Assembly: GCF_010731635.1 (NCBI RefSeq)
Contig: NZ_AP022583.1
Span: 4,216,001-4,280,000, forward strand
Source of the DNA: Mycobacterium noviomagense
GTDB taxonomy: Bacteria; Actinomycetota; Actinomycetes; Mycobacteriales; Mycobacteriaceae
Reading direction: 5' to 3'
DNA length: 64,000 bases
The notes beneath the pieces were generated by a model that ran no database searches, had not been told where the DNA came from, and saw nothing but the letters and a program-made list of their open reading frames with translations. The stretch's first letter is position 1. Each line of letters starts with the position of its first letter. Shown one piece after another: positions 35,712-46,764 of the stretch. The position numbers and the translations under genes are program-made.

Positions 35712-36025
35712 GAGACCATCTACCTGTTCACTGGGCTGGTGAACGGTCGTACACCTAACTGAGAAGCTATCACAGAATTCGTCTACTGCCAGGAATTTTC
35801 ACCCTGATCGGATTCCGGTGTTGTGTGCTCGCCTATTCACTCAGTAGGATGGTAACTGTCCGGAACTGCTGCTGGTGCCGGATGGGGTGGCCAACCGTTA
35901 GGGCCGGGGGAAGTTGTCGCCGCGGCGGCTGCTGCGGGTGTCGTTCGGTTGCCGCGGTCTCATGCGACCGCAGGTTTGCCTTATCTGACACGGGGCACTC
36001 ATAACCCTCTGGAGAGGAGTGGCCG
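35712..36025 (+). promoter_or_regulatory. 314-base gap with candidate promoter
   Basis: A TTGTGT (35821-35826), 18-base spacer and TAGGAT (35845-35850) form a plausible promoter for the diiron/ferredoxin unit. GGAGAGGAG just before 36026 is the ribosome site. No gene seen in the gap. Confidence 0.4.
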
Positions 36026-36955
36026 ATGCCTGAAGTGGAAGTGCGCCACGATGGACACCCTGCGTTTCGTCGCCAAGTTCGCTTCGACTGGTCGAATTTG
36101 CCGTTGCACTGGGTACCCGATGACCCGTTCGCGACGCACATGATGAACGTGTTGCATTTGCTGCTGCCGGAAGGGGAGCGGCATTTCATCAAGGCCGTCT
36201 TGGAAGCGTCGTCGCTCGTCGACGATCCCGAGCTGGAGGCGGCGATCAAACCGTTCATCCAACAGGAGTCCTGGCATGCCTGGGCGCACCAAGTGGTGCT
36301 CGACCACTTGGCCGAGCAAGGCATCGACACCACGCCGTACACCACCCGGCTGGGGAGATATTTGTCGTGGGCACTGGGGGATCCGCCTAAGTGGTGGCCG
36401 CCGGCGATGAAGCGGTGGTGGCTGTATCGGCGGCTGGCCGATGTAGCTGCGCTCGAGCACTTCACCGCGGTGCTAGGTCAGTGGGTGCTGCAGAACCAGG
36501 GTCTGGATTACGCGGGCACCGACCCGGTCATGCTGGACTTGCTGCGCTGGCATGGGGCCGAGGAGATCGAGCACCGCTCGCTGGTATACGACGTGTATCA
36601 GCATGTGTGCGGCAGCTACCCGCTGCGGGCACTGTCCATGTTGACGACCGCGCCGCAGTTCATGTTCTGGTGGTTTCTCGGGGTGCGCTTCCTGATGACC
36701 CACGACCCGACCATCGACGCCAAACCGCGCTGGAGCGACTGGCTGCGCGCCGCGCGCGAGTACAAGGTGCCGGGGCCGTGGAAGTTGCTGGTGACCGTCC
36801 CGGTCCGCTACCTGCGTCCCAGCCACCATCCCGGTACCGAGGCGTCCACACAGATGGCGGTGGACTACCTGAAGCACTCGCCGTCGGCCCGCGAAGCCCG
36901 GAAGCGCGCCATTACCCAACTGAATCCGCAGCGCGCCGACACAGTCGAGGCATGA
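36026..36955 (+). CDS. Ferritin-like diiron protein (PF10118 metal-dependent hydrolase family)
   Basis: 309 aa. Annotated families call this metal-dependent hydrolase, but the ligands fit a diiron helical bundle: E49/E51 in an early helix, E81-x-x-H84, E144-H145, and E180-x-x-H183 (W-H-G-A-E-E-I-E-H). Several aromatic hydrophobic stretches suggest membrane contact. It is followed at 22 bases by a ferredoxin and then a ferredoxin reductase, the expected electron donors of a diiron oxygenase or desaturase (inference). GGAGAGGAG precedes ATG 36026. Confidence 0.8.
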   Translation: MPEVEVRHDGHPAFRRQVRFDWSNLPLHWVPDDPFATHMMNVLHLLLPEGERHFIKAVLEASSLVDDPELEAAIKPFIQQESWHAWAHQVVLDHLAEQGIDTTPYTTRLGRYLSWALGDPPKWWPPAMKRWWLYRRLADVAALEHFTAVLGQWVLQNQGLDYAGTDPVMLDLLRWHGAEEIEHRSLVYDVYQHVCGSYPLRALSMLTTAPQFMFWWFLGVRFLMTHDPTIDAKPRWSDWLRAAREYKVPGPWKLLVTVPVRYLRPSHHPGTEASTQMAVDYLKHSPSAREARKRAITQLNPQRADTVEA

Positions 36956-36976
36956 GTTGCTAAGGACGGAGATTCG

Positions 36977-37168
36977 ATGAAGGTTTTCGTGGATTTCGAC
37001 ACCTGCGACGGGAACGCCGTTTGCATGAGTATTTGCCCTGAAGTCTTCGAACTGGGCGACGACGGTTATCTTCACGTGCTCCGAGAAGAACCGGGCGAGG
37101 ACCTGCGCGAAAAGGTCAAGGGCGCGGAAGTGTCCTGCCCCACCCAGGCCATCACCATCCAGGATTAA
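36977..37168 (+). CDS. 3Fe-4S-type ferredoxin
   Basis: 63 aa. Cys10, Cys16, Cys20 and Cys54 (the last in V-S-C-P-T-Q-A-I). The first group is C-x2-N-x2-C-x3-C-P, with Asn13 where 4Fe ferredoxins have Cys, so either a 3Fe-4S cluster or a 4Fe-4S cluster with a non-Cys ligand. This pattern is common in mycobacterial ferredoxins serving P450s. Four bases before the reductase gene, so one operon. Confidence 0.93.
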   Translation: MKVFVDFDTCDGNAVCMSICPEVFELGDDGYLHVLREEPGEDLREKVKGAEVSCPTQAITIQD

Positions 37169-37172
37169 TGCC

Positions 37173-38381
37173 GTGTCGTCAGATCAGCAGCTGAAACAGG
37201 TCGTGGTCGTCGGTGCTGGCGTGGCGGGCATGCGGGCGGCAGAGACTCTGCGAGTCGCGGGCTACGACGGTGCGCTGACGATTGTGAGCGCTGAACGGCA
37301 TGCCCCCTATCACCGGCCGCCACTATCGAAGAAACTGCTCACCGGACAAGTGCAGCGCGCAGGCATCGATTTGGCGCCGCACATCGATCTCGATGCCAGG
37401 GTGCTGCGCGGGGCGTCTGCCGTCGGGCTTGACATGTCGTCGCGCACCGTGCTGGTCCGAGACGACGACCGCGAGCAGGAGTTGGGCTTCGACGGGCTGG
37501 TCATCGCCTCCGGCGCCGCTCCACGGGAATGGCCGGGCGGCCCCGTGCCCGACGGGGTGTTCCTGTTGCGCACCGTCGACGACTGCCTGACTATCCGCCA
37601 GCGACTGCAGGCGCGTCCGCGGGTCGTCGTCGTCGGCGGCGGGTTCATCGGCGCAGAGGTCGCCGCGAGTTGCCGGTCGCTGGGGCTGGATGTCGCGTTG
37701 ATCGAATTGACCGCAGGGCCGTTGCTGGGAGCGCTTGGCGAGGAGATGGCTGATCGCTACGCCGCGCTGCACCGCCAGCACGGCGTGGACGTCCGGGTCA
37801 ATGTCGGCGTCGACACGTTTATCGGCGAAGGCCACGTAAGGGCCGTGCGGCTCACCGACGGCAACGAGTTGCCGGCCGACCTCGTACTCATCGGCCTCGG
37901 CGTCGACCCGGCCACCGGCTGGTTGGACGGTTCGGGGTTGCGGATCGACGACGGTGTGGTGTGCGATGCCACCGGTGCCGTCGAGGGCGGCACCCGTGTC
38001 GTCGCCGCTGGCGATCTCGCTCGCTGGTGGCATCCGCTCTATGAGAAGCATCTGCGGGTCGAGCACTGGGAACACGCGGCGCGCCAAGGTGCGGCGGCCG
38101 CATGCACACTGCTGGCCGGCCCGGGTCACGGTGACACGTACGACGAAGTGCCCTACTTCTGGTCGGATCAGTACGACGTCAAGTTGCAGATGCTCGGTGT
38201 GCCAGACGATTACGACGCCATGCAGGTGATTGAAGGCGATCTCGACGCCTGGAAGTTCGTCGCCGCCTACGGGCGCGACGGCCGGACCATAGCGGTGGTG
38301 TCCACCATCCCCGGACGGGTGCATGCCTACCGCAGCGCGATCGCCGACCGTGCTGCGTTCCCGCCGGAAGCCGCCGCATAG
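37173..38381 (+). CDS. NAD(P)H ferredoxin reductase
   Basis: 402 aa. FAD-binding G-A-G-V-A-G-M-R-A-A-E-T-L near the N-terminus, second Rossmann motif G-G-G-F-I-G-A-E-V-A near residue 160, and the conserved A-A-G-D-L-A before the C-terminal domain. Rubredoxin/ferredoxin-reductase type (BphA4/PdR group). GTG 37173 start, directly after the ferredoxin. Should pass electrons to that ferredoxin and on to the diiron protein at 36026. Confidence 0.92.
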   Translation: MSSDQQLKQVVVVGAGVAGMRAAETLRVAGYDGALTIVSAERHAPYHRPPLSKKLLTGQVQRAGIDLAPHIDLDARVLRGASAVGLDMSSRTVLVRDDDREQELGFDGLVIASGAAPREWPGGPVPDGVFLLRTVDDCLTIRQRLQARPRVVVVGGGFIGAEVAASCRSLGLDVALIELTAGPLLGALGEEMADRYAALHRQHGVDVRVNVGVDTFIGEGHVRAVRLTDGNELPADLVLIGLGVDPATGWLDGSGLRIDDGVVCDATGAVEGGTRVVAAGDLARWWHPLYEKHLRVEHWEHAARQGAAAACTLLAGPGHGDTYDEVPYFWSDQYDVKLQMLGVPDDYDAMQVIEGDLDAWKFVAAYGRDGRTIAVVSTIPGRVHAYRSAIADRAAFPPEAAA

Positions 38382-38417
38382 TCAGCTGACGTTAGGGATC
38401 GGCGCCTACGAGATTGA

Positions 38418-39398
38418 GTGCATCCTAGGGTGTCGGATGTGGATGCGATCGCGGATTTCTTGTCCGTGCTGCCGGCGCAAATGCGCGACCCGGTACTCTT
38501 CGCCGTCCCGTTTTTCCTGCTGCTGCTGATCCTCGAATGGACCGCCGCGCGAAAGCTCGAACACATCGAAAACGCGGAGCGGCCGCCGTCCGGGGCGTAC
38601 CTGACACGCGATTCCCTGACCAGCATCTCAATGGGCCTGGTGTCGCTGGCCACCACCGCGGGCTGGAAGTTCCTGGCGCTGCTCGGTTACGCCGCGATCT
38701 ACGCGTATCTGGCACCCTGGCATCTGTCGGCGACCCGGTGGTACACGTGGCTGATCGCGATCCTCGGCGTCGACCTGCTGTATTACACCTATCACCGCAT
38801 CGCTCATCGCGTTCGTCTGATCTGGGCCACGCATCAGTCCCACCACTCCAGCCAGTACTTCAACTTCGCCACCGCGCTGCGCCAGAAGTGGAACAACAGC
38901 GGCGAGATCCTGATGTGGATTCCGTTGCCGCTGTTGGGAATTCCGCCGTGGCTGGTGTTCGCCAGCTTCTCGGTGAACCTCATCTATCAGTTCTGGGTAC
39001 ACACCGAACGGATCGGCAAGCTACCGCGACCGGTCGAATTCGTCTTCAACACTCCGTCGCATCACCGGGTGCACCACGGCATGGACCCCGAGTACCTGGA
39101 CAAGAATTACGGCGGCATCTTCATCGTCTGGGATCGGCTGTTCGGCACGTTCCAGCCCGAGCTCTTCCGACCGCACTACGGGCTGACCAAGCAGGTCGAC
39201 ACGTTCAACATCTGGAAGCTGCAGACCTACGAATACGTCGCGATCGCCCGGGATGTGCGCTCGGCGGCACGGCTTCGTGATCGGCTCGGTTACGTGTTCG
39301 GACCACCCGGCTGGCAGCCCCGCAGCAGTGGGCGGCTAAACGCCGATCCGGCGGGCGAATTTGTCACTCGGTCGCCGTCGCGGGTCACAAGCCGGTAA
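38418..39398 (+). CDS. Sterol desaturase / fatty-acid hydroxylase family protein (Rv1814-like)
   Basis: 326 aa from GTG 38418 (GTG 38430 also possible). Membrane diiron enzyme with the three histidine boxes H126-x3-H130, H139-x2-H142-H143 and H215-H216-x2-H219-H220. Four or more hydrophobic helices. Rv1814 is called erg3 but its true substrate is unknown. The neighbouring ferredoxin/reductase pair could also serve it. Confidence 0.85.
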   Translation: MHPRVSDVDAIADFLSVLPAQMRDPVLFAVPFFLLLLILEWTAARKLEHIENAERPPSGAYLTRDSLTSISMGLVSLATTAGWKFLALLGYAAIYAYLAPWHLSATRWYTWLIAILGVDLLYYTYHRIAHRVRLIWATHQSHHSSQYFNFATALRQKWNNSGEILMWIPLPLLGIPPWLVFASFSVNLIYQFWVHTERIGKLPRPVEFVFNTPSHHRVHHGMDPEYLDKNYGGIFIVWDRLFGTFQPELFRPHYGLTKQVDTFNIWKLQTYEYVAIARDVRSAARLRDRLGYVFGPPGWQPRSSGRLNADPAGEFVTRSPSRVTSR

Positions 39399-39480
39399 CG
39401 TCTCGAGGCGCTACGCCGATGGTCTGCACAGGACCTACTCTTCGGCCGGCGTCGTGCCGGCCGCCGACGGATCGGAGTCG

Positions 39481-40182
39481 ATGGTGCGCCGGGCTGCAAT
39501 ATACGCATTCGCCGCGACGCTCACCGCGGCGCTGACGGCATGGCTGGCGCCGATGGTCGCCGGGGCCGATCCCGTGCTGGTGTATCCGGGCATGGAAATC
39601 CACCAGGACACCCACCTGTGCACCCTGGGCTACGTCGACCCGGCACTGCGGGTCGCCTTCACCGCGGGACACTGCCGCGGCCACGGCCCGGTCACCGACA
39701 GGGACAACCACGTCATCGGTAACCTGGCGACGTTTCGCGACAACACTCCCAACGGCGCCACCGTCGCAACCGACCAGCAGATCAACGACTACGAGGCGAT
39801 TGTGCTGGCCGACGACGTGACCGCGAACAACATCCTGCCCGGCGGGCGTGCGCTGGGATCCGATCCTGGTCTCGTGGTGCGGCCCGGAGATCCCGTCTGC
39901 CATTTCGGCGTCGTCACCGGTGAAAGCTGCGGCACCGTCGAGCGCGTCAACAACGGCTGGTTCACCATGTCCGAAGGCGTCGTCAGCCAAAGCGGCGACT
40001 CCGGTGGGCCGGTGTATGTGACCTCCAATCCAGGGTCGGCGCTGATCGTCGGAATGTTCAACAGCAGGTGGGGGCAGTTCCCGGCGGCCGTGTCCTGGGT
40101 GTCGGCGTCCCAACAGGTCCGCGAGGACGTCGGGGTGGGCAAAGTCAGCAGCGCAGCGGCCGGCCTGCCGCCGCGCACCTGA
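39481..40182 (+). CDS. Secreted trypsin-like serine protease (Rv1815-like)
   Basis: 233 aa. Signal peptide (first about 28 residues, cut near V-A-G-A-D). Catalytic His64 in T-A-G-H-C, Asp103 in N-D-Y-E-A-I, Ser174 in S-G-D-S-G-G-P. Two probable disulfides (Cys47-Cys65, Cys140-Cys150). Start ATG 39481 chosen for the signal peptide; the frame is open further upstream. Substrate unknown. Confidence 0.9.
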   Translation: MVRRAAIYAFAATLTAALTAWLAPMVAGADPVLVYPGMEIHQDTHLCTLGYVDPALRVAFTAGHCRGHGPVTDRDNHVIGNLATFRDNTPNGATVATDQQINDYEAIVLADDVTANNILPGGRALGSDPGLVVRPGDPVCHFGVVTGESCGTVERVNNGWFTMSEGVVSQSGDSGGPVYVTSNPGSALIVGMFNSRWGQFPAAVSWVSASQQVREDVGVGKVSSAAAGLPPRT

Positions 40183-40260
40183 CACCTCGCACGGCTCCCA
40201 GCGGCGGGTCCCAGCGCCAAATCAAGAGCACTGTTCTCGCTTTGTGCCACACTTGACGCC

Positions 40261-40944
40261 ATGGCCACGCGGCAGGCCTCGCGGAAGCGCATTGAGGCGC
40301 AAATCGTAGAGCTGGGCCGCCGCCACCTCGTCGACCACGGGGCGGCCGGGCTCTCGCTGCGTGCGATCGCCCGCGACCTGGGCATGGTTTCCTCGGCGGT
40401 CTACCGGTACGTGGCCAGCCGCGACGAGCTGTTGACGTTGCTGCTCGTCGACGCCTACAACGAACTAGCCGATACCGTGGACGGGGCCCGCGACGCCATG
40501 GCAGAGGCGTGGAGCGACGACGTCATCGCGATCGCGCACGCGGTCCGCCGATGGGCCGTCGCACACCCGGCGAGGTGGGCGCTCCTGTACGGCAGCCCAG
40601 TGCCGGGCTATCACGCACCCGCGGAACGGACCGCTGGACCCGGCACCCGGGTGGTGGGCGCATTGTTCGACGCGGTAGCCGCCGGGATCGCCACCGGCGA
40701 GATTATGTTGACGGACGATGCTGCGCCGCAGCCAACGTCGTCGGACTTCAGGCGGGTTCGCGACGAGTTCGGGTTTCCCGGAGACGACCGCGTCGTCGCC
40801 GAGTGCTTCCTGTTATGGGCAGCCATTGTGGGTGCGATCAGCCTGGAGGTGTTCGGGCAGTACGGACCCGACATCCTGACCGACCCCGAAGCGGTCTTCG
40901 ATGCCCAGAGCCGGTTGTTGGTTGATGTGTTGACGCGGCGATGA
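40261..40944 (+). CDS. TetR-family regulator (Rv1816-like)
   Basis: 227 aa. N-terminal helix-turn-helix (L-S-L-R-A-I-A-R-D-L-G-M-V-S-S-A-V-Y-R-Y) around residues 36-56, then a helical ligand domain. Stands between the protease and the VOC gene, all on the plus strand. The target is not evident. Confidence 0.9.
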   Translation: MATRQASRKRIEAQIVELGRRHLVDHGAAGLSLRAIARDLGMVSSAVYRYVASRDELLTLLLVDAYNELADTVDGARDAMAEAWSDDVIAIAHAVRRWAVAHPARWALLYGSPVPGYHAPAERTAGPGTRVVGALFDAVAAGIATGEIMLTDDAAPQPTSSDFRRVRDEFGFPGDDRVVAECFLLWAAIVGAISLEVFGQYGPDILTDPEAVFDAQSRLLVDVLTRR

Positions 40945-41054
40945 CGCCTGTCACGCGTGAATTAGAACGTGTTCATCGAGCTTGACCGCGCCTGCAGCAG
41001 CCGGCCGTGCAACGCCTATCTGTCGGCCTAGCAGCTGGGCTATCCTTCGAGGCG

Positions 41055-41555
41055 ATGAGCCTACACGCCGGATCGCCGGTCCAGATCGCGTGGGTAACCG
41101 CCGACCTGAACACCACCGAAACCGCTCTCACCGGCGTATTAGGCGTCCGCAAGTGGGTGCGGCTACCGGACGTCCATTTCCCGTCGGACACCTGCCGCTA
41201 CCACGGGAAGCCCGTCGACTTCGTCGCCAGCATTTCCCTGAGCTACCTCGGCGACATGCAGCTGGAACTCATCGAACCGGTCCGCGGGCCGAACATCTAT
41301 AGTGACTTTTTGCGCGACAGCGGACCGGGGCTGCACCACATCTGCATCGAGGCGGAAAGCGCCGAGCAGTTCGACGCGATGATCGCGGCGGCCGGCGAGC
41401 ACGGGGCAGAGGTTGCGCAAGAGGGCCTGATGCCCGGCGGTATGCGGTTCGCCTACATATCGGCACCGCAGGCCGGGGTGCCGTTCGTCGAGATCGCGCA
41501 CATCTCGCCAGAAATCCGGGCGCTCTTCGACTACGTGAAGCAGGAGCAGCAGTGA
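41055..41555 (+). CDS. VOC (glyoxalase/dioxygenase fold) protein
   Basis: 166 aa with the paired beta-alpha-beta-beta-beta modules of the VOC superfamily; metal ligands plausible at His14-like N-terminal positions are not clear, but G-L-H-H-I-C and P-F-V-E-I-A are typical strands. Its stop overlaps the start of the FAD dehydrogenase (GTGA at 41552-41555), so the two act together. Possibly a hydratase or epimerase step next to the dehydrogenation. Start ATG 41055. Confidence 0.78.
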   Translation: MSLHAGSPVQIAWVTADLNTTETALTGVLGVRKWVRLPDVHFPSDTCRYHGKPVDFVASISLSYLGDMQLELIEPVRGPNIYSDFLRDSGPGLHHICIEAESAEQFDAMIAAAGEHGAEVAQEGLMPGGMRFAYISAPQAGVPFVEIAHISPEIRALFDYVKQEQQ

Positions 41556-43015
41556 GCATCCAGGCACCGGCAACGGTCAATGCGGGCGATGTGACGTCGT
41601 GGTCGGACGACGTCGACGTGGTGGTCATCGGGTTCGGCATCGCCGGTGGCTGCGCGGCCGTCAGTGCGGCCGCCGCCGGCGCCCGGGTGCTGGTTTTGGA
41701 GCGCGCCGCCGCGGCCGGTGGTACCAGCGCAATGGCGGGCGGGCATTTCTACCTCGGCGGCGGCACCGCGGTGCAGCAAGCGACCGGCCACCCGGATTCC
41801 CCGGAGGAGATGTACAAGTATCTGGTCGCGGTGTCGCGGGATCCCGATCGCGAAAAGATCCGCGCCTATTGCGAGGGCAGCGTCGAACACTTCAATTGGC
41901 TTGAAAATCTTGGCTTTCAGTTCGAGCGCAGCTTCTACCCTGAGAAGGCGGTTATCCAGCCCAACACCGAAGGGTTGATGTACACCGGCAACGAGAAGGT
42001 GTGGCCGTTCTTTGAAAAAGCGCTGCCGGCGCCGCGGGGGCACAAGGTGCCGGTGCCTGGCGACACCGAGGGCGCAAAGCTCGTGATCGACTTGCTGCTC
42101 AAGCGCGCGGAGAACCTCGGTGTGCAGATCCGGTATGAGACCGGTGCGACGCAGCTAATCGTGGACGGGTCGGGCGCGATCACCGGGGTGATGTGGAAGC
42201 AATTCTCGGAAACCGGTGCGGTGAAAGCGAAGTCGGTGATCATTGCCGCCGGTGGATTTGTGATGAACAACGAGATGGTGGCGAAGTACACCCCGAAACT
42301 GGCGGAAAAGCCGTTCGTATTAGGCAACACCTATGACGACGGCCTGGGCATCCGGCTGGGTATGTCGGCCGGTGGTGCCACCCAGCACATGGACCAGATC
42401 TTCATTACGGCGCCGGCCTACCCGCCGTCGATCCTGCTGACCGGGGTCATCGTCAACAAACTCGGAAAGCGGTTCGTCGCCGAGGACAGCTATCATTCGC
42501 GCACTTCGGGTTTCGTGATGGACCAGCCCGACAGCGCGGCGTTCCTTATCGTCGACGAGGCGCACCTGCAACGCCCACAAGTGCCGCTGGTGCCGTTGAT
42601 CGACGGCTGGGAGACCGTCGAGGAGATGGAAGCCGCGCTGGGCATCCCGACGGGCAACCTCGTTGCGACGCTGAACCGCTACAACGAGTTCGCGGCCCGC
42701 GGGGAGGACCCGGACTTTCACAAGCAGCCGGAATTCCTTGCGCCGCAAGACAAAGGGCCGTGGGGTGCGTTCGACCTGTCACTAGGTAAGGCGATGTATG
42801 CCGGGTTTACCATCGGCGGGCTGGCCACGTCGGTGGACGGTCAGGTGCTGCGTGACGACGGCACCGTCGTCCCGGGTTTGTATGCGGTCGGCGCGTGTGC
42901 ATCGAATATCGCCCAGGACGGCAAGGGATACGCCAGCGGCACCCAGCTCGGTGAAGGGTCATTCTTCGGCCGCCGCGCCGGAGCCCACGCCGCTGCCATG
43001 CGCGAGCAGACGTAA
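41552..43015 (+). CDS. FAD-binding dehydrogenase (Rv1817-like)
   Basis: 487 aa. FAD fingerprint V-V-V-I-G-F-G-I-A-G-G-C-A-A near residue 24 and A-A-G-G-F-V-M near 230, C-terminal G-K-G-Y-A-S-G-T-Q-L-G-E-G. Related to fumarate reductase flavoproteins and 3-ketosteroid dehydrogenases. GTG 41552 start overlaps the VOC gene. The substrate could be a steroid or other cyclic ketone. Confidence 0.88.
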   Translation: MSIQAPATVNAGDVTSWSDDVDVVVIGFGIAGGCAAVSAAAAGARVLVLERAAAAGGTSAMAGGHFYLGGGTAVQQATGHPDSPEEMYKYLVAVSRDPDREKIRAYCEGSVEHFNWLENLGFQFERSFYPEKAVIQPNTEGLMYTGNEKVWPFFEKALPAPRGHKVPVPGDTEGAKLVIDLLLKRAENLGVQIRYETGATQLIVDGSGAITGVMWKQFSETGAVKAKSVIIAAGGFVMNNEMVAKYTPKLAEKPFVLGNTYDDGLGIRLGMSAGGATQHMDQIFITAPAYPPSILLTGVIVNKLGKRFVAEDSYHSRTSGFVMDQPDSAAFLIVDEAHLQRPQVPLVPLIDGWETVEEMEAALGIPTGNLVATLNRYNEFAARGEDPDFHKQPEFLAPQDKGPWGAFDLSLGKAMYAGFTIGGLATSVDGQVLRDDGTVVPGLYAVGACASNIAQDGKGYASGTQLGEGSFFGRRAGAHAAAMREQT

Positions 43016-43072
43016 AAGCCCCCGTTTTCCAGGCGATTTGGGTACTTTTGCGTCTGTTCGCGCCTAAGCGCC

Positions 43073-44986
43073 CTACACTGGGGCCGGCTCCTCCTCGACC
43101 CGGCTCAGCCGCCAATGCCCTTCGCCGAGCAGCTCAAGGCGATGATCGTGGTGCGGCTCCACAGTGCTGCGGTGGCTGACGCTGACCACTACGGTGTCCG
43201 GTAATTCGTTGCGCAGCAACTGATACATCGCCAACTCCAGCCCTTCGTCCATCGCCGACGTGGCCTCGTCGAGGAACACCGCTTTGGGCTTGGTCAACAG
43301 GACCCGGGCGAATGCCACCCGCTGCTGTTCGCCGGGGGAGAGCACCTTCGCCCAATCCTGCTCCTCGTCGAGGCGGTTAACCAAATGCGGCAGCACAACT
43401 TTCGTCAAAACCTGGCGCAACTCACTGTCAGGAATGTCGGCGGCGGAGGACGGATAGGACACCACGGCTCGCAGATCACCGAGCGGCACATAGGGCAGCT
43501 GCGAAAGGAACATCGTTTCGTTAGGCCCGTCAGGCCGCCGCAATGTGCCCGACGCGTACGGCCACAACTCGGCAAGGCTGCGCAGCAGCGTCGTCTTACC
43601 GCTGCCCGATGGTCCGGTGATCACCAACGCCTCACCGGACGACAGGTGCACGTCGAGGGAATCGATGAGCTGGTCGCCGTCCGGCGTGCGCACCTCTAAA
43701 GCCTCGATCTCGACCGCATCGTCGGCGCTCGGTGTGGTGAGAATCTCGGGCAGCTCGCGGGCTTTCTCGTCGGCTACAACCAGACCGTGCAGCCGGATGA
43801 TCGCCGCGCGGTAGCTCGCGAACTGGTCATAGGCGTTACGGAAGAACGACAGGCCGTCGTGAATGCTTTCGAACGCGGTCGCCGACTGGGTAACGTCGCC
43901 GAACCTGATCTGGCCGGCGAATAACCGCGGCGCTTGCAGTACCCAGGGCAACGGCACGATCGCCTGGCTCATCGAGACGTTCCAGCCGAACCACCCGATC
44001 GTCCGGTTCACGAACCGCAGGTAATTGTCGATGATCGGGCGGAACCGTTCGGACAGCTGCACTCGTTCAGCCCGCTCGCCGCGGTAGAAACCGACCGCCT
44101 CGGCGGCATCACGCACCCGCACCAGCGCATAACGGAAGGCTGCGTTGGTGAGCTCGTTGCGAAAGCTCAGCCAGATCAGCGGTCGCCCGATCCAGAATCC
44201 GATGATCGTCGCGAACAATACATAGGCGATGACGCTCCAGAACAACGCTTTGGGAATGCTGAAACCCCAGATGGTAAATGTTCCGGAGAGCTTCCACAGA
44301 ATGGCCGTGAACGAGAATACCGACAGCACCGAATTCACGGCGCCGAACAGCAACACGCTGTTGGAGCCGTTGGACGGCACGTTAGGTGTGGCTCCCACCC
44401 CGGCGGTGAACACGTCGATGTCTTGCTGGATTCGCTGGTCGGGGTTGTCGATGGTGGAGTCGATGAAGCGTCCGCGGTAGTAAGAGCGCCCGGTGAGCCA
44501 ATCGCCCGTGAGTCGGTCGGTCAGCCAGACGCGCCAGGCAACGATAAAGCGTTGCATGAGATACATGTCGAGCATGAAGCGGGCAATGTGCAGTACCGCC
44601 ATGATGCTGAAGACCCATAGCGACATCCAAAAGCCGTGAATTCCAGACTGTTTGACCTGTTGGTTGTGGGCGGCTATACCCTGCACCGCGGTCTGGACAG
44701 AGGAATTCAGATCGTTGGCCTGGTAGCTGAACAACACGTTGAGGCGCACCGCGATAACGACCGACAACAGCAGCACGGCAAGCATCAGCCAGACCCGAAC
44801 GCTGCGGCGACCGACGAAATAGCCGCCGGTGATCCGCCAGAACTGGCGCCCCCACGGCGTGAGTAGTCGCAGCAGCGCCAACACTGCGACCACGCACACC
44901 GCGCTTATCACCCATGCCAGCGCAATCCAACGCAACGAATCGACCAGGGCGTGACTCCAGTCGATGGATGGCTTGAACAGCTCCAC
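43073..44986 (-). CDS. bacA: ABC transporter, BacA/SbmA type with ATPase (Rv1819c-like)
   Basis: 637 aa: N-terminal SbmA/BacA-like membrane domain (six or more helices, to about residue 380), C-terminal ATPase with Walker A G-P-S-G-S-G-K-T, signature L-S-P-G-E-Q-Q-R and Walker B A-V-F-L-D-E-A-T. Rv1819c imports cobalamin and hydrophilic compounds such as bleomycin. GTG 44986 has AGGAG upstream and gives the family length; the in-frame ATG at 45121 would overlap the ilvG start on the other strand. Confidence 0.92.
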   Translation of the reverse strand: MELFKPSIDWSHALVDSLRWIALAWVISAVCVVAVLALLRLLTPWGRQFWRITGGYFVGRRSVRVWLMLAVLLLSVVIAVRLNVLFSYQANDLNSSVQTAVQGIAAHNQQVKQSGIHGFWMSLWVFSIMAVLHIARFMLDMYLMQRFIVAWRVWLTDRLTGDWLTGRSYYRGRFIDSTIDNPDQRIQQDIDVFTAGVGATPNVPSNGSNSVLLFGAVNSVLSVFSFTAILWKLSGTFTIWGFSIPKALFWSVIAYVLFATIIGFWIGRPLIWLSFRNELTNAAFRYALVRVRDAAEAVGFYRGERAERVQLSERFRPIIDNYLRFVNRTIGWFGWNVSMSQAIVPLPWVLQAPRLFAGQIRFGDVTQSATAFESIHDGLSFFRNAYDQFASYRAAIIRLHGLVVADEKARELPEILTTPSADDAVEIEALEVRTPDGDQLIDSLDVHLSSGEALVITGPSGSGKTTLLRSLAELWPYASGTLRRPDGPNETMFLSQLPYVPLGDLRAVVSYPSSAADIPDSELRQVLTKVVLPHLVNRLDEEQDWAKVLSPGEQQRVAFARVLLTKPKAVFLDEATSAMDEGLELAMYQLLRNELPDTVVVSVSHRSTVEPHHDHRLELLGEGHWRLSRVEEEPAPV

Positions 44987-45120
44987 GGTGTGCCCACTCC
45001 TTTGATCTGTGCGGCCGGCGGCGCCGACGAGCGCCAACTCATGACTTTCCCGATGACTTTCCCGCGAAGCTACCTGAGCGCAGCCGTCCAGAGCGCCACG
45101 GCGATCGTTACGCTCGGCCA

Positions 45121-46764
45121 ATGAGCACCGATGCCCCCAGCAACCAGACCACCCACGCCGGCCGTCTGATCGCGCGGCGGCTGAATGCCAGCGGCATCGA
45201 CACCATATTCACCCTGTCGGGCGGCCACCTGTTCTCCATCTACGACGGCTGCCGCAGCGAGGACATCCGGCTGGTCGACACCCGCCACGAGCAGACCGCC
45301 ACCTTCGCCGCCGAGGGCTGGTCGAAGGTGACACGACAACCCGGTGTGGCCGCGCTGACCGCCGGTCCGGGTGTCACCAACGGGATCAGCGCGATGGCGG
45401 CCGCGCAGCAAAACCAGTCACCGCTGCTGGTGCTGGGCGGCCGCGCGCCCGCAGCTCGGTGGGGCATGGGCTCGCTGCAGGAAATCGACCACGTGCCGTT
45501 TGTGGCGCCGCTGGCCCGCTTCGCGGCCACGGCGAAATCCGCCGACGATGCTGGGCGACTGGTCGACGACGCGCTGCGGGCAACGGTGGCCGCGCCATCG
45601 GGCGTCGCGTTCGTCGACTTCCCGATGGACCACGTCTTTTCGCCGTGCGAGGACGACAACCGCCCGGGCGCGCTGACCGACCCGCCGCCGGCGCCCGCAC
45701 CCGACGGCAAGGCCCTCGACCGCGCCGCAGAATTGCTGGCCGCGGCCCAGCGGCCGGTGATCATGGCGGGCACCAATGTGTGGTGGGGCCATGCGGAAGC
45801 GGCGTTGCTGCGGCTGGTCGAGCAGCGACGGATACCGGTGCTGATGAACGGGATGGCACGCGGCACGGTACCCGCCGACCATCCGCTGGCGTTTTCGCGT
45901 GCGCGTTCAAAAGCGTTGCGGGAGGCCGATGTTGCCGTAGTGCTCGGGGTGCCGATGGACTTCAGGCTGGGCTTCGGCGGGGTGTTCGGAGCCGAGACTC
46001 AGCTCATCGTCGCCGACCGCGCCGCACCCCAGCGCGAGCATCCGCGTCCGATCGCGGCCGGGCTCTACGGCGATCTGTCGGCGATCTTGTCGGCGCTTGC
46101 CGACACCAGCGGACCCGACCATGAAGAGTGGATCGGGCTGCTGTGCGAGACCGAAACCGCCGCGCGCGATCTCGAACGCGCCGAGCTGGCCGACGATCGC
46201 GCCCCCCTACATCCGATGCGGGTGTATGCCGAGCTGGCGCCGCTGCTGGACCGTGACGCGATCGTCGTCGTCGACGCCGGAGATTTCGGCTCCTACGCGG
46301 GCCGCGTGATCGACAGCTACGTTCCGGGCGCCTGGCTCGACAGCGGCCCGTTCGGCTGCCTGGGCTCGGGGCCGGGTTATGCGCTGGCAGCTAAGCTGGC
46401 CCGGCCGGACCGCCAGGTAGTACTGCTGCAGGGCGACGGCGCATTCGGGTTTTCCGGCATGGAGTGGGACACGTTGGTCCGCCACGGCGTGCCGGTCGTC
46501 TCGGTGGTCGGCAACAACGGCATCTGGGCCCTGGAGAAACACCCCATGGAGGCCCTCTACGGCTACTCGGTGGTTGCCGAGCTGCGGCCGGGGACGCGGT
46601 ATGACGAGGTGGCGCGCGTGCTCGGCGGCCACGGTGAGCTGGTATCAACACCCAACGAGCTGCGCCCGGCCCTGGAGCGCGCTTTCGGTAGCGGTATGCC
46701 CGCCGTCGTCAACGTGCTCACCGACCCCGCGATCGCGTATCCGCGCCGTTCGAACCTCGCCTGA
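45121..46764 (+). CDS. ilvG: Acetolactate synthase-like TPP enzyme (IlvG, Rv1820-like)
   Basis: 547 aa. Three TPP-enzyme domains: pyrimidine-binding with catalytic Glu in R-H-E-Q-T-A-T-F, central domain, and PP domain with [12 protein letters not shown] and V-V-G-N-N. It could be acetolactate synthase or an oxalyl-CoA decarboxylase relative. Divergent from the ABC transporter (134 bases between start codons). No regulatory subunit gene nearby. Confidence 0.9.
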   Translation: MSTDAPSNQTTHAGRLIARRLNASGIDTIFTLSGGHLFSIYDGCRSEDIRLVDTRHEQTATFAAEGWSKVTRQPGVAALTAGPGVTNGISAMAAAQQNQSPLLVLGGRAPAARWGMGSLQEIDHVPFVAPLARFAATAKSADDAGRLVDDALRATVAAPSGVAFVDFPMDHVFSPCEDDNRPGALTDPPPAPAPDGKALDRAAELLAAAQRPVIMAGTNVWWGHAEAALLRLVEQRRIPVLMNGMARGTVPADHPLAFSRARSKALREADVAVVLGVPMDFRLGFGGVFGAETQLIVADRAAPQREHPRPIAAGLYGDLSAILSALADTSGPDHEEWIGLLCETETAARDLERAELADDRAPLHPMRVYAELAPLLDRDAIVVVDAGDFGSYAGRVIDSYVPGAWLDSGPFGCLGSGPGYALAAKLARPDRQVVLLQGDGAFGFSGMEWDTLVRHGVPVVSVVGNNGIWALEKHPMEALYGYSVVAELRPGTRYDEVARVLGGHGELVSTPNELRPALERAFGSGMPAVVNVLTDPAIAYPRRSNLA

